Shown: positions 25,904 to 34,729 of the stretch, in pieces
Layout: each line of letters starts with the position of its first letter
Position numbering within the stretch: position 1 is the first letter of the stretch
NCBI RefSeq assembly: GCF_011058165.1
Contig: NZ_JAALEG010000009.1
Location: 1 to 64,000, forward strand
Source of the DNA: Rhodococcus aetherivorans
GTDB taxonomy: Bacteria > Actinomycetota > Actinomycetes > Mycobacteriales > Mycobacteriaceae
DNA: 64,000 bases
Direction: 5' to 3'
Position numbers and translations under genes: made by a program
Notes under the pieces: generated by a model
Databases searched by the model: none
Seen by the model: only the letters and a program-made list of their open reading frames with translations
What the model was told of the DNA's origin: nothing

Positions 25904-26704
25904 TCAGGCCCTCTGCGAGGAGATCGAGACGACCTCGCCGGTCAGGTACGTGGTGTAGTCGCTGGCGAGCATGGCGATGGTCGCGGCGATCTCCCAGACC
26001 TCCGCGGCCCGCCCGTACGCCTCGTCGGCGGCGAGCCGGTCGAGCAGGTCCTCGCTGGTGACCTTCGCGAGGAAGGCGTGCCGCGCGATCGACGGGGCGA
26101 CGGCGTTGATCCGGACCCCGTACTCGGCGGCCTCGATCGCCGAGCAGCGGGTCAGCGCCATCACGCCGGCCTTGGCGGCCGAGTAGTGCGCCTGCGAGTG
26201 CTGCGCGCGCCAGCCGAGCACCGAGGCGTTGTTGACGAGGACGCCGCCGTGGCCGGCCGACCGGAAGTAGCGCAGCGCGGCGCGGGTGGCGCGGAAGGTA
26301 CTGGTGAGGGTGATGTCGAGGACGCGGTCCCACTGTTCGTCGGTCATGTCGACCACCGGGGTCTCACCGCCGAGGCCGGCGTTGTTGACCAGCACGTCGA
26401 TGCGCCCGAGCCGGTCGGCGGCGCCGGTGATCAGCGCGTCGACCTGCTCGGTGGAGGAGACGTCGCACACGAGGGCGTCGACCTGCTGCGACGGGAACTC
26501 GGCGGCGAGCTTGTCGACCGTCTCCTCGAGCCGACGCTCGTGGAAGTCCGAGACGAGCACGTCGCCGCCCTCGAGCAGGGCGCGACGGGCGGTCGCGAAA
26601 CCGATGCCGGTGCCGGCGGCGGCGGTGACGACGACCTTCTTGCCGGCGAGCAGGCCGTGGCCCGGGGTCTCGACGGGCGGCGTGGCGAGGGGGGAAGTGG
26701 TCAC
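25904..26704 (-). CDS. ipdF: IpdF, SDR acting on hydroxylated HIP-CoA intermediates
   Basis: This 266-residue SDR has TAAAGTGIGFATARRALLEGG as the cofactor loop (about 28-48), LVNNAGLGGETP, and catalytic Ser with YSAAK in NNASVLG...AHYSAAKAG. It corresponds to Rv3559c (IpdF), which interconverts 5-hydroxy and 5-keto forms of the HIP-derived CoA ester. The GTG start overlaps the ipdE1 stop (GTGA), so the two are translationally coupled. A hairpin follows immediately. Confidence 0.9.
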   Translation of the reverse strand: MTTSPLATPPVETPGHGLLAGKKVVVTAAAGTGIGFATARRALLEGGDVLVSDFHERRLEETVDKLAAEFPSQQVDALVCDVSSTEQVDALITGAADRLGRIDVLVNNAGLGGETPVVDMTDEQWDRVLDITLTSTFRATRAALRYFRSAGHGGVLVNNASVLGWRAQHSQAHYSAAKAGVMALTRCSAIEAAEYGVRINAVAPSIARHAFLAKVTSEDLLDRLAADEAYGRAAEVWEIAATIAMLASDYTTYLTGEVVSISSQRA

Positions 26705-27924
26705 GGACGGGCCTCTCGGGGAAGGCCGAGCACGCGCTCGGCGATGATGTTGCGCTGGACCTCGTTGGATCCGCCGTAGATGGTGTCGGCGCGGGTGAAC
26801 AGGAACAGCCGTTGCCACTCGGCGAGCTCGAGATGCTCGGGATCCGAGAGCACCGACGGGTTGCCGGCATGGTCGTGCTCCGGCCCGACGAGCGAGGCCG
26901 GGCCCTGCACGTCCATCGCGAGCTTGCCGAGGTCGCGGTGCCAGTTGGCCCACAGCAGCTTTGCCACCGACGCCTGGCCGGGGTCGGCCTCGCCGAGGGT
27001 GCGCACGGCGTGGGCGCGCATCACGCGCAGGCCGATGCGGGCGCGCGCGATCCGCTCGCGAATGTGCGGATCCTCGGCGGCACCGTTGGATGCGGCGAGG
27101 TCGGCGACGCCCTGCAGCTCACGGGCGAAGCCGATCTGCTGGCCCAGGGTGGAGACGCCGCGCTCGAAGGTGAGCAGTCCCATCGCGACCTTCCACCCGT
27201 CGCCGGGGGCGCCGACGACGAGGTCGGCGTCGGTGACGGCGTCGTCGAAGAAGACCTCGTTGAACTCGGAGGTGCCGGTGAGCTGCTGGATGGGCCGGAC
27301 CGTGACGCCCGGTTGATCGAGCGGCACGAGCAGGAAACTCAGGCCATGGTGCCGGGAAGAGCCGGGTTCGGTGCGGCAGACCACGAACGCCCACTGTGCG
27401 ACGTGCGCGAGGGACGTCCACACCTTCTGGCCGTTGATGATCCACTTGCCGTCCTCGAGCCGGGCGGTGGTGGCGACGTTGGCCAGGTCGGAACCGGCGC
27501 CGGGCTCGGAGTAGCCCTGGGCCCACAGTTCGGTGACGTTCCGGATGCCGGGCAGGAAGCGGCGCTTCTGGTCCTCGGTACCGAAGGCGACGAGGGTGGG
27601 CCCGAGCAGTTCCTCGCCGAGGTGATTCACGCGGGCCGGCGCGTTCGCCTTCGCGTACTCCTCGTGGAAGATCACCTGCTGTTCGAGGGTGGCGCCGCGT
27701 CCGCCGTACTCGGCCGGCCAGCCGATGCAGGTCCATCCGGCGGCGGCGAGATGCCGGTCCCAGGCCAGGCGCTGCTCGAAGTACTCGTGCTCGCTGCCCG
27801 GGCCACCCTTGCCCTTCAGCTCGGCGAATTCGCCGGTCAGATTGTCCTCCAGCCACTGCCGGACCGTGGCGGCGAACGCGGCGTTGTCGAAACCCGTGTC
27901 GTCCAGTCTCTCGCTCTGATGCAC
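26701..27924 (-). CDS. ipdE1: IpdE1 (FadE30), alpha-type acyl-CoA dehydrogenase subunit
   Basis: This 407-residue acyl-CoA dehydrogenase has ELWAQGYSEPGAGSDLANV (about 122-140), WIINGQKVWTSLAH and a C-terminal YGGSNEVQRNIIAERVLGLP, the full FAD-binding alpha-subunit pattern. In mycobacteria IpdE1 (FadE30) pairs with IpdE2 (FadE33) to dehydrogenate 5-OH-HIP-CoA. The GTG at 27924 gives the best start, but no clear ribosome site precedes it; TATCGT six bases upstream suggests a leaderless mRNA. The KstR2 box is 16 bases upstream. Confidence 0.92.
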   Translation of the reverse strand: MHQSERLDDTGFDNAAFAATVRQWLEDNLTGEFAELKGKGGPGSEHEYFEQRLAWDRHLAAAGWTCIGWPAEYGGRGATLEQQVIFHEEYAKANAPARVNHLGEELLGPTLVAFGTEDQKRRFLPGIRNVTELWAQGYSEPGAGSDLANVATTARLEDGKWIINGQKVWTSLAHVAQWAFVVCRTEPGSSRHHGLSFLLVPLDQPGVTVRPIQQLTGTSEFNEVFFDDAVTDADLVVGAPGDGWKVAMGLLTFERGVSTLGQQIGFARELQGVADLAASNGAAEDPHIRERIARARIGLRVMRAHAVRTLGEADPGQASVAKLLWANWHRDLGKLAMDVQGPASLVGPEHDHAGNPSVLSDPEHLELAEWQRLFLFTRADTIYGGSNEVQRNIIAERVLGLPREARP

Positions 27925-27940
27925 GTCTGTACGATAACCT

Positions 27941-27954
27941 ACCAAGCACTTGCT
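27941..27954. promoter_or_regulatory. KstR2 operator between ipdE1 and fadD3
   Basis: ACCAAGCACTTGCT matches the KstR2 consensus AnCAAGnnCTTGnT at all fixed positions. Symmetry extends outward to CCTA/TAGG. It is 16 bases before ipdE1 and 14 bases before fadD3, so one dimer or a pair can shut both promoters. Confidence 0.92.
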
Positions 27955-27968
27955 AGGTAGGGAGCTCC

Positions 27969-29516
27969 GTGACCGCACAACCGAGAACCACACCGGCGGC
28001 CCTCGAACGCGCCGCATCGGCGCACGCCGACCGGACCGCGATCGTCGACGGCGACGTGCAACCGACGTTCGCACAACTGCGCGACCACGTCCGCGAATTC
28101 GCCGCCGCCCTCGTCGCCCACGGCGTCGGGCCCGGCGCACGCGTCGCGATCTGGTCGCCCAACACGCACCACTGGATCGTCGCCGCGCTCGGGATCCACT
28201 GGGCCGGCGGCATCGTCGTCCCCGTCAACACCCGATACACCGGCGACGAGGCGCACGACATCCTCGACCGGATCGACGCCGGCGCCCTCGTCGTTGCCGG
28301 GGACTTCCTCGGCACCGACCGGTACGCGGCCCTGCGCGCCGCGGCGCCGGAACTGCACCTTCCCACCGTCGTGCGGGTCCCGCTGGGTGGGACCGATGCC
28401 CCCGCCGACGGCGTGGTGGACTGGGACGAGTTCCTCGCCTCGGCGACGGAGGACGCGCGCGCCGAAGCCGACGCGCGCGCGCGGGCCGTCTCCCCCGACG
28501 ACGTCTCCGACATCCTGTTCACCTCCGGCACCACCGGGCGGAGCAAGGGTGTGCTCAGCGCCCACCGGCAGCTGATCGGGGTCGCCCGGGCGTGGGCGGA
28601 CTGCGCCGAACTCACGCCGGACGACAACTATCTCGTCATCAACCCGTTCTTCCACAGCTTCGGATACAAGGCCGGTTTCGTCGCGGCGCTGCTCGCGGGC
28701 AGCACCGTCGTGCCGATGGCGGTGTTCGACGTCGAGAAGGTGATGGCCACCGTCGCCGACCGGCGGATCAGCGTGCTGCCCGGAGCGCCGACGATCTACC
28801 AGAGCATCCTCGACCACCCCCGCCGCGACGAATTCGACATGTCGTCCCTGCGGATCGCGGTCACCGGGGCCGCACCCGTGCCCGTCGCGCTCGTCGAACG
28901 CATGCAGAACGAACTGAGCTTCGACGCGGTGCTCACCGCGTACGGGCAGACCGAGGCCGTGGTCGCGACGATGTGCCGCACCGACGACGATCCCGTCACC
29001 GTCTCCACCTCCTCCGGCCGCGCCACCGCCGGCTTCGAGGTCCGCATCGGCGACAAGGGCGAGATCCTGCTGCGGGGCCCCAACGTGATGCTCGGCTACC
29101 TCGACGACCCGGAGGCCACCGCCAAGACGATCGACGCCGACGGCTGGCTGCACACCGGCGACGTGGGCACCCTCGACGAACGCGGCTACCTCGACATCAC
29201 CGACCGGCTCAAGGACATGTACATCAGCGGCGGGTTCAACGTCTATCCCGCCGAGATCGAGGCGGCGCTGATGCGCCTGCCCGGCGTACACGAGGTCGCG
29301 GTCATCGGTGTGACCGACGAGCGCATGGGCGAGGTCGGCCGCGCGTACGTCGTCGCCCTCGAGGGCAGCGGCCTGACCGAGGAGGCCGTGATCGCGTTCT
29401 GCAAGGAGAAGCTGGCCAACTTCAAGGTGCCCCGCTCGGTCCGCTTCACCGGGCACCTGCCCCGCAACCCGTCCGGCAAGGTTCTGAAAAACATTCTGCG
29501 TGAGGAGAAGTCATGA
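27969..29516 (+). CDS. fadD3: FadD3, HIP-CoA synthetase
   Basis: This 515-residue acyl-CoA synthetase has the AMP-binding motif ILFTSGTTGRSKGVLSAHR (about 178-196), TAYGQTEAVVATM, TGDVGTLDERGYLDITDR and the C-terminal lysine in NPSGKVLK. FadD3 (Rv3561) activates HIP, the C/D-ring product of HsaD, and its product induces KstR2. The start is GTG at 27969 with GGAG closely upstream. The next gene overlaps (ATGA). It is first in a five-gene operon running to ipdE2. Confidence 0.93.
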   Translation: MTAQPRTTPAALERAASAHADRTAIVDGDVQPTFAQLRDHVREFAAALVAHGVGPGARVAIWSPNTHHWIVAALGIHWAGGIVVPVNTRYTGDEAHDILDRIDAGALVVAGDFLGTDRYAALRAAAPELHLPTVVRVPLGGTDAPADGVVDWDEFLASATEDARAEADARARAVSPDDVSDILFTSGTTGRSKGVLSAHRQLIGVARAWADCAELTPDDNYLVINPFFHSFGYKAGFVAALLAGSTVVPMAVFDVEKVMATVADRRISVLPGAPTIYQSILDHPRRDEFDMSSLRIAVTGAAPVPVALVERMQNELSFDAVLTAYGQTEAVVATMCRTDDDPVTVSTSSGRATAGFEVRIGDKGEILLRGPNVMLGYLDDPEATAKTIDADGWLHTGDVGTLDERGYLDITDRLKDMYISGGFNVYPAEIEAALMRLPGVHEVAVIGVTDERMGEVGRAYVVALEGSGLTEEAVIAFCKEKLANFKVPRSVRFTGHLPRNPSGKVLKNILREEKS

Positions 29517-30412
29517 CCGTCCCCTACGAACCCGACGTCGTCACCTACGAGGTGCGCGACGGCGTCGCGATCGTCACCCTCAACCGGCCGGACTACCGCA
29601 ACGCGCAGAACTCGGTGATGACCTACGCCCTCGACGCCGCGTTCGAACGGGCCGTCGAGGACGACGAGGTGAAGGTGATCGTGCTCGCCGGCAACGGCAA
29701 GCACTTCTCCGCCGGCCACGACCTGGGGACCCCCGGGCGTGATCACCACGTGCACTACGACAACAAGGCCGTCATGTGGTGGGACCACGTCGACAAGCCC
29801 GGCGGCGACCAGCGCTACGCCCGCGAGATGGAGGTGTACCTGAGCATGTGCCGCCGCTGGCGGGAGATCCCCAAGCCGACGATCGCGATGGTGCAGGGCG
29901 CGTGCATCGCCGGCGGCCTCATGCTCGCCTGGGTGTGCGACCTGATCGTCGCGTCGGAGGATGCGTTCTTCTCCGATCCCGTGGTGCGCATGGGCATTCC
30001 CGGAGTGGAGTACTTCGCCCACCCGTGGGTCCTCGGCACCCGCTTCGCCAAGGAGATCCTCTACACCGGCGACCGCTTCGGCGCCCAGCGCGCGTACGAG
30101 GTCGGCATGGTCAACCGCGTCGTGCCGCGCGAGAAGCTCGAGGAGGAGACCCTCGCCCTGGCCGCGCGTATCGCCGAGATGCCGCGGTTCGGCCTGGCCC
30201 TGACCAAGCGCGCCGTCAACCAGTGCGAGGACCAGATGGGCATGCGGAACGGCATGGACTCGGTGTTCGGCCTGCACCACTTCGCCCACGCCCACAACGC
30301 CGAGGTCGGCACCGACTCCCTCGGCGGCATGAACGCCAAGTCGATGGCGGCGAGCGCCCGCCCCGCCCCCGCGAGCAACGCGGGCCCCACGGCCCAGGAC
30401 GGAGCGAAGTAG
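29513..30412 (+). CDS. Enoyl-CoA hydratase family protein inside the fadD3 operon
   Basis: This 299-residue crotonase has VIVLAGNGKHFSAGHDLG (about 58-75) and MVQGACIAGGLMLAWVCDLI (about 127-146) around the oxyanion hole, a long middle insert with MWWDHVDKPGGDQRYAREME, and an Ala/Pro-rich tail after residue 270. The overlap with fadD3 (ATGA) and with fadE31 (TAG/GTG sharing one base) places it firmly in the operon. M. tuberculosis has no hydratase between fadD3 (Rv3561) and fadE31 (Rv3562). It probably hydrates the enoyl-CoA made by IpdE1-IpdE2 or FadE31/32. Confidence 0.85.
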   Translation: MTVPYEPDVVTYEVRDGVAIVTLNRPDYRNAQNSVMTYALDAAFERAVEDDEVKVIVLAGNGKHFSAGHDLGTPGRDHHVHYDNKAVMWWDHVDKPGGDQRYAREMEVYLSMCRRWREIPKPTIAMVQGACIAGGLMLAWVCDLIVASEDAFFSDPVVRMGIPGVEYFAHPWVLGTRFAKEILYTGDRFGAQRAYEVGMVNRVVPREKLEEETLALAARIAEMPRFGLALTKRAVNQCEDQMGMRNGMDSVFGLHHFAHAHNAEVGTDSLGGMNAKSMAASARPAPASNAGPTAQDGAK

Positions 30413-31572
30413 TGGATCTCGAGTTCGACGACGCAACCCTCGCCTTCCGCGACGAGGTCCGCGCGTTCCTCGCCGAGCACGTCCCGCAGACCCCACTGAA
30501 GTCGATGGACACCGCGGAGGGCTTCGAAGAGCACCGGCGGTGGGAACGCACCCTCGCCGACGCCCGGCTGTCCGTGGTGTCCTGGCCCGAGGAACTCGGC
30601 GGCCGCGACGCCTCGCTGCTGCAGTGGGTGGTGTTCGAGGAGGAGTACTACCGCGCCGGGGCACCCGGACGCGTCAGCCAGAACGGCATCTTCCTGCTCG
30701 CCCCCACCCTGTTCGAGCACGCCCACCCCGACCAGCTCGCCCGCATCATGCCCCGCATGGCGCGCGCCGACGACATCTGGGCACAGGCCTGGTCCGAACC
30801 CGAGTCCGGCAGCGACCTCGCGTCGCTGCGCTCGACGGCCACCCGCGTCGACGGCGGCTGGCTGCTCAACGGGCAGAAGACGTGGAGCTCCCGGGCGTCC
30901 TTCGCGGACATGGGCTTCGGCCTGTTCCGCTCCGACCCGGAAGCGCAGCGGCACAAGGGCATCACGTACTTCATGTTCGACCTGCGCGCGGAGGGCGTCA
31001 CCGTCCGGCCCATCGACCAGCTCGACGGCGAGCCCGGCTTCGCCGAGATCTTCCTCGAGGACGTGTTCGTGCCCGACGATCCCGCCGACCCCGGCGCGTC
31101 CGGGGTCATCGGCGGCGTGAACGAGGGCTGGCGGGTCGCGATGAGCACCGCCTCCAACGAGCGCGGCCTGTCGCTGCGCTCCCCCGGGCGGTTCCTCGCC
31201 ACCGCCGACCGGCTGCTGCAGCTGTACAAGTCGTCGGATCTGCACGGCGACGCGGCCCTGCGCAACCGCGTCGCCGACACCTGGATCGGCGCGCGCGCCT
31301 ACGAGTTGTCCACCTGGGGCACGGTCACGCGATTGCAGGACGGCGGGCAGCTCGGCGCGGAGTCGTCCATCAACAAGGTGTTCTGGTCGGAGTGGGACAT
31401 CGCCGCCCACGAGACGGCGCTCGACCTGCAGGGCGCCGCCGCCGAGCTGGTCGACGGCTGGACGGACGGCTACCTGTTCTCGCTGTCCGGCCCGATCTAC
31501 GCCGGCACCAACGAAATCCAGAAGAACGTCATCGCCGAGCGCCTGCTCGGCCTCCCGAAGGGCGACCGATGA
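30412..31572 (+). CDS. fadE31: FadE31-like acyl-CoA dehydrogenase
   Basis: This 386-residue acyl-CoA dehydrogenase has DIWAQAWSEPESGSDLASLR (about 122-141), WLLNGQKTWSSRA and the C-terminal YAGTNEIQKNVIAERLLGLP, the FAD-binding alpha-type pattern. It corresponds to Rv3562 (FadE31). Steroid ACADs of this group are alpha2beta2 and need a degenerate partner; FadE32 next door is the natural candidate. The start is GTG at 30412, sharing its first base with the preceding TAG. Confidence 0.88.
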   Translation: MDLEFDDATLAFRDEVRAFLAEHVPQTPLKSMDTAEGFEEHRRWERTLADARLSVVSWPEELGGRDASLLQWVVFEEEYYRAGAPGRVSQNGIFLLAPTLFEHAHPDQLARIMPRMARADDIWAQAWSEPESGSDLASLRSTATRVDGGWLLNGQKTWSSRASFADMGFGLFRSDPEAQRHKGITYFMFDLRAEGVTVRPIDQLDGEPGFAEIFLEDVFVPDDPADPGASGVIGGVNEGWRVAMSTASNERGLSLRSPGRFLATADRLLQLYKSSDLHGDAALRNRVADTWIGARAYELSTWGTVTRLQDGGQLGAESSINKVFWSEWDIAAHETALDLQGAAAELVDGWTDGYLFSLSGPIYAGTNEIQKNVIAERLLGLPKGDR

Positions 31573-32534
31573 GATTCGCGCTCGACTCCTCCCACGAGGA
31601 CTTCGCGTCCAGTATCGATGCGCTGCTCGCCAAGTCCGACATGCCGGCCGTGATCCGCGCGTGGAGCGCCGGCGACACCGGCCCCGGTCTGAAGGTGTGG
31701 CAGCGTCTCGCCGAGATCGGGCTCGGCGGCCTGCTCGTCGGCGAGGACCACGACGGCGTGGGTGCCGACGCGGTCGACCTCGTCGTCGCCGTCGAACAAC
31801 TCGGCCGCCACGCCGTGCCGGGCCCGGTCGTCGACACCGTCGCCGTCGCCCCGGTGCTGCTCGCGGCCGCGGCGCCGGACCGGTTGCCGGCCCTGGCCTC
31901 CGGCGCGCTCGCGACCGTCGCCGCCGCTCCGGACGTGCCGTTCGCGGTCGACGCCGACGTCGCCGACCTGGTGCTGCACGTCGACGGCTCGGCCATGTCC
32001 GTCGGCACCCCCGGGCAGCCGCGCGAGTCCGTCGACCCGGCCCGCCGGCTGTTCCCCGTCTCGGCGGGAGAGTCGTTGGGCAAAGCCGACTTCGGTGCCG
32101 CGTTCGACCTCGGCGCGCTCGCCACCGCGGCGCAGCTGCAGGGGCTCGGCCGGACGCTGCTCGAGCGCACCACCGAGTACGCGCAGCAGCGCCGGCAGTT
32201 CGGCCGGGCCATCGGCTCCTTCCAGGCCGTCAAGCACCACCTCGCCGAGGTGGCCGTCGCGCTGGAGATGGCCCGGCCGCTGCTGCACGGCGCGGCGCTG
32301 TCGGTGCGCGACGGGCTGCCGCAGGCGTCGCGGGACGTCTCCGCCGCCAAGGTCGCATGCGGCGACGCCGCCTACCGTGCGGCCCGGACCGCGCTGCAGG
32401 TGCACGGCGCCATCGGCTACACCCGGGAACACGATCTGTCGCTGTGGCTGACGAAGGTCCGCGCCCTCGTCACCGCGTGGGGCACGCCCGACGTGCACCG
32501 GGCGCGGATCGTCGACGCGCTGGAGGCGTCGTGA
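31569..32534 (+). CDS. fadE32: FadE32-like acyl-CoA dehydrogenase (beta-type)
   Basis: This 321-residue ACAD is shorter than alpha subunits and lacks the usual QxxxEPxAGSD FAD segment, but keeps the C-terminal helices TTEYAQQRRQFGRAIGSFQAVKHHLAE (about 201-227) and ALQVHGAIGYTREHDLSLW. This is the beta-subunit style of steroid ACADs, which give part of the active site to an alpha partner. It matches Rv3563. The ATG overlaps the fadE31 stop. Confidence 0.88.
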   Translation: MRFALDSSHEDFASSIDALLAKSDMPAVIRAWSAGDTGPGLKVWQRLAEIGLGGLLVGEDHDGVGADAVDLVVAVEQLGRHAVPGPVVDTVAVAPVLLAAAAPDRLPALASGALATVAAAPDVPFAVDADVADLVLHVDGSAMSVGTPGQPRESVDPARRLFPVSAGESLGKADFGAAFDLGALATAAQLQGLGRTLLERTTEYAQQRRQFGRAIGSFQAVKHHLAEVAVALEMARPLLHGAALSVRDGLPQASRDVSAAKVACGDAAYRAARTALQVHGAIGYTREHDLSLWLTKVRALVTAWGTPDVHRARIVDALEAS

Positions 32535-33580
32535 CGTTCGAAACCGAGGACCGCGCCGCGCTGCGCGAGTCGGTGCGCAACCTGCTCGCCAAGCACTCCG
32601 ACTCGTCGGCGGTGCGCAAGGCGATCACCGCGCCCGAGGGCTACGACGCCGGCCTGTGGGAGCGGATGGTCGAGCAGATCGGGGTGGCGGCGCTCGCCGT
32701 GCCCGAGGACTACGACGGGGTGGGCGCCTCGCTCGCCGAGACCCACGTCGTGCTCGAGGAACTCGGCCGGACACTGACGCCGTCACCGATGCTCGGCTCG
32801 GCGGTGCTCGCGGCGCAGGCGCTGCTGCTGTCCGGCGACACCGAAGCATGCGCGCGGCTGCTGCCGGGCATCGCCGCCGGGGAGATCGCGGCCGTGTGCT
32901 GGGCCTCGGCGGCGGGCTGGTCGTCGCCGGGGGTGACCGCGACCGGCGACCGGCTCGACGGCACCGCGCACTACGTGCTCGGCGGAGACGTCGCGAGCAC
33001 CCTGCTGGTGCTCGCGCGCGACGGGGACGCCGTCGCCCTGTTCGAGGTGGATCCGCACGCGACCGGCGTGACCCGGCGCCGGGTGCCGACGATGGACCCG
33101 ACCCGCAGCCTCGCGCAGGTGCGGTTCGACGGGGTGACCGGGCGGCCGCTCGCGTGCCCGGCGGATCTCGTGGACCGGTTGCGCACCGTCGCGCTGATCG
33201 CGCTGTCGGCCGAGCAGGTCGGTGCGGCACAGGCCGCGCTGGATCTGACCGTGGAGTACACGAAGAACCGCAAGCAGTTCGGCCGCGTCATCGGGTCCTT
33301 CCAGGCGCTCAAGCACCGCATGGCCGACATGTACGCGCTGGTGGAGACCGCGCGCTCGATGTCGTACGCGGCGGCGCTGTCGCAGGATACGCAGGACGCG
33401 TATGCGGCGAAGGTGTACTGCTCGGAGGCGTTCGAGCAGGTGGCCGCGGAGACGATCCAGTTGCACGGGGGCATCGCCATCACGTGGGAACACGACGCGC
33501 AGCTGTACTTCAAGCGCGCCCACGGCACCGCCCAGCTGTTCGGGCAGCCGCGCGAGTTCCTGGCCGCGATCGGAATGTGA
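32531..33580 (+). CDS. ipdE2: IpdE2 (FadE33), beta-type acyl-CoA dehydrogenase subunit
   Basis: This 349-residue protein has beta-type ACAD features: TVEYTKNRKQFGRVIGSFQALKHRMAD (about 237-263) and TIQLHGGIAITWEHDAQLYFKRA near the C-terminus, with no full alpha-type FAD motif. It matches Rv3564, now IpdE2, which pairs with IpdE1 made from the divergent operon. The GTG start overlaps the fadE32 stop (GTGA). A 13-base-arm hairpin follows after 9 bases. Confidence 0.9.
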   Translation: MTFETEDRAALRESVRNLLAKHSDSSAVRKAITAPEGYDAGLWERMVEQIGVAALAVPEDYDGVGASLAETHVVLEELGRTLTPSPMLGSAVLAAQALLLSGDTEACARLLPGIAAGEIAAVCWASAAGWSSPGVTATGDRLDGTAHYVLGGDVASTLLVLARDGDAVALFEVDPHATGVTRRRVPTMDPTRSLAQVRFDGVTGRPLACPADLVDRLRTVALIALSAEQVGAAQAALDLTVEYTKNRKQFGRVIGSFQALKHRMADMYALVETARSMSYAAALSQDTQDAYAAKVYCSEAFEQVAAETIQLHGGIAITWEHDAQLYFKRAHGTAQLFGQPREFLAAIGM

Positions 33581-33589
33581 CGCCCGCGT

Positions 33590-33648
33590 GCCCGAGCGAA
33601 TGAACCATCGCGTCGGCCTGATCGAGTGAGGGGTACATTCGCTCGGGC
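33590..33648 (+). terminator. Inverted repeat after ipdE2
   Basis: GCCCGAGCGAATG (33590-33602) and CATTCGCTCGGGC (33636-33648) are perfect 13-base arms with a 33-base loop, placed just after the last gene of the fadD3 operon. It may be a terminator or a small dispersed repeat. Confidence 0.5.
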
Positions 33649-33682
33649 CGCGGGGCGATCCGGCAGTCGTTAGCCTGGGACG

Positions 33683-34558
33683 ATGAGCACTCCCGTGATC
33701 ACGCTGAATTCCGGAACCACCATCCCGCAGCTCGGCCTGGGAGTCTGGCAGGCCACCAACGAGCAGACCGAACACGCCGTGCGCTTCGCCCTCGACGAGG
33801 CCGGCTACCGGCACATCGACACCGCCGCCGCGTACGGGAACGAGGAGGGCGTCGGGCGCGGTATCGCGGCCTCCGCGGTCCCGCGGGAGGACGTCTTCCT
33901 CACCACGAAGCTGTGGAATGCCGACCAGGGCTACGACCGGGCACTGAAGGCGTTCGACGAGAGCCTCCGCCGCCTGGGCACGGACTACGTCGACCTGTAC
34001 CTGATCCACTGGCCGTTGCAGGACAACGACCGGTTGCTGCGCACCTGGGACGCACTCGAGAAGATCGCCGGGTCCGGCCGGGCAAAGGCGATCGGCGTGT
34101 GCAACTTCGAGCCGCACCACCTGCAGCTGCTCGTCGATCGCGGCGGCATGCTGCCCGCCGTGGACCAGGTGGAGCTGCACCCGCACCTGCCCCAGCAGGA
34201 GATCCGCGCCTTCGCGGCCGACCACGGTATCGCCGTCGAATCGTGGAGCCCGCTGGGCGGTACCAGCAATTCCGGGTGGGGGCGCGATTCCAAGCCGAAC
34301 ACGCTGCTGATCGATCCGATCATCACGCGCATCGCGGACCGGCACAGCAAGTCCGCGGCCCAGGTGCTGATCCGCTGGCACCTGCAGAACGGCCTGATCG
34401 TGATTCCGAAGTCGGTCCACGACGCGCGGATCGCGCAGAACTTCGACGTGTTCGACTTCGAACTCGACGACCTCGACCTGAGCGAGATCGCGACCCTCGA
34501 CGACGGCACGCGCGTCGGCATGCACCCGGACGAGATGAACATCGGCGCGCCGGACTGA
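33683..34558 (+). CDS. Aldo/keto reductase
   Basis: This 291-residue AKR has the catalytic set: Asp in RHIDTAAAYGNEEGVG with Tyr (about 45-60), Lys in FLTTKLWN (about 75), and His in LYLIHWPLQ (about 108). IPKSVHDARIAQNFDVFDFEL is the NADPH-binding segment. It belongs to the AKR5 group (2,5-diketogluconate-reductase type), broad reductases of aldehydes and ketones. It is flanked by hairpins on both sides and appears to be a single-gene unit, so a link to steroid breakdown is only positional. Confidence 0.9.
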   Translation: MSTPVITLNSGTTIPQLGLGVWQATNEQTEHAVRFALDEAGYRHIDTAAAYGNEEGVGRGIAASAVPREDVFLTTKLWNADQGYDRALKAFDESLRRLGTDYVDLYLIHWPLQDNDRLLRTWDALEKIAGSGRAKAIGVCNFEPHHLQLLVDRGGMLPAVDQVELHPHLPQQEIRAFAADHGIAVESWSPLGGTSNSGWGRDSKPNTLLIDPIITRIADRHSKSAAQVLIRWHLQNGLIVIPKSVHDARIAQNFDVFDFELDDLDLSEIATLDDGTRVGMHPDEMNIGAPD

Positions 34559-34572
34559 CGGACGATTCCCGC

Positions 34573-34608
34573 ACGGGCAGCCGCGCCCCTCGGCACGCGG
34601 CTGCCCGT
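34573..34608 (+). terminator. Rho-independent-type terminator after the aldo/keto reductase
   Basis: ACGGGCAGCCGCG (34573-34585) and CGCGGCTGCCCGT (34596-34608) form a perfect 13-base stem with a 10-base loop, followed by a short T run. It starts 15 bases after the stop codon. Confidence 0.8.
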
Positions 34609-34660
34609 TTCCGGGCGTATTCGCCGATCACCTTGCGCTTCCAGGACGCAGCACGAATAG

Positions 34661-34674
34661 TAGAACACGTTCTC
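34661..34674. promoter_or_regulatory. KstR-type operator upstream of the acetoacetate-decarboxylase-fold gene
   Basis: TAGAACACGTTCTC fits TnnAACnnGTTnnA at seven of the eight fixed positions (final A is C). It lies 56 bases before the GTG at 34730 and just beyond the terminator of the preceding gene, so it can only serve this gene. Confidence 0.7.
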
Positions 34675-34729
34675 ATTCAGGACCCGGCCGGTCGCGGGTT
34701 CGCGATCGGTTCGCGCAGAGGGGCAGGAC

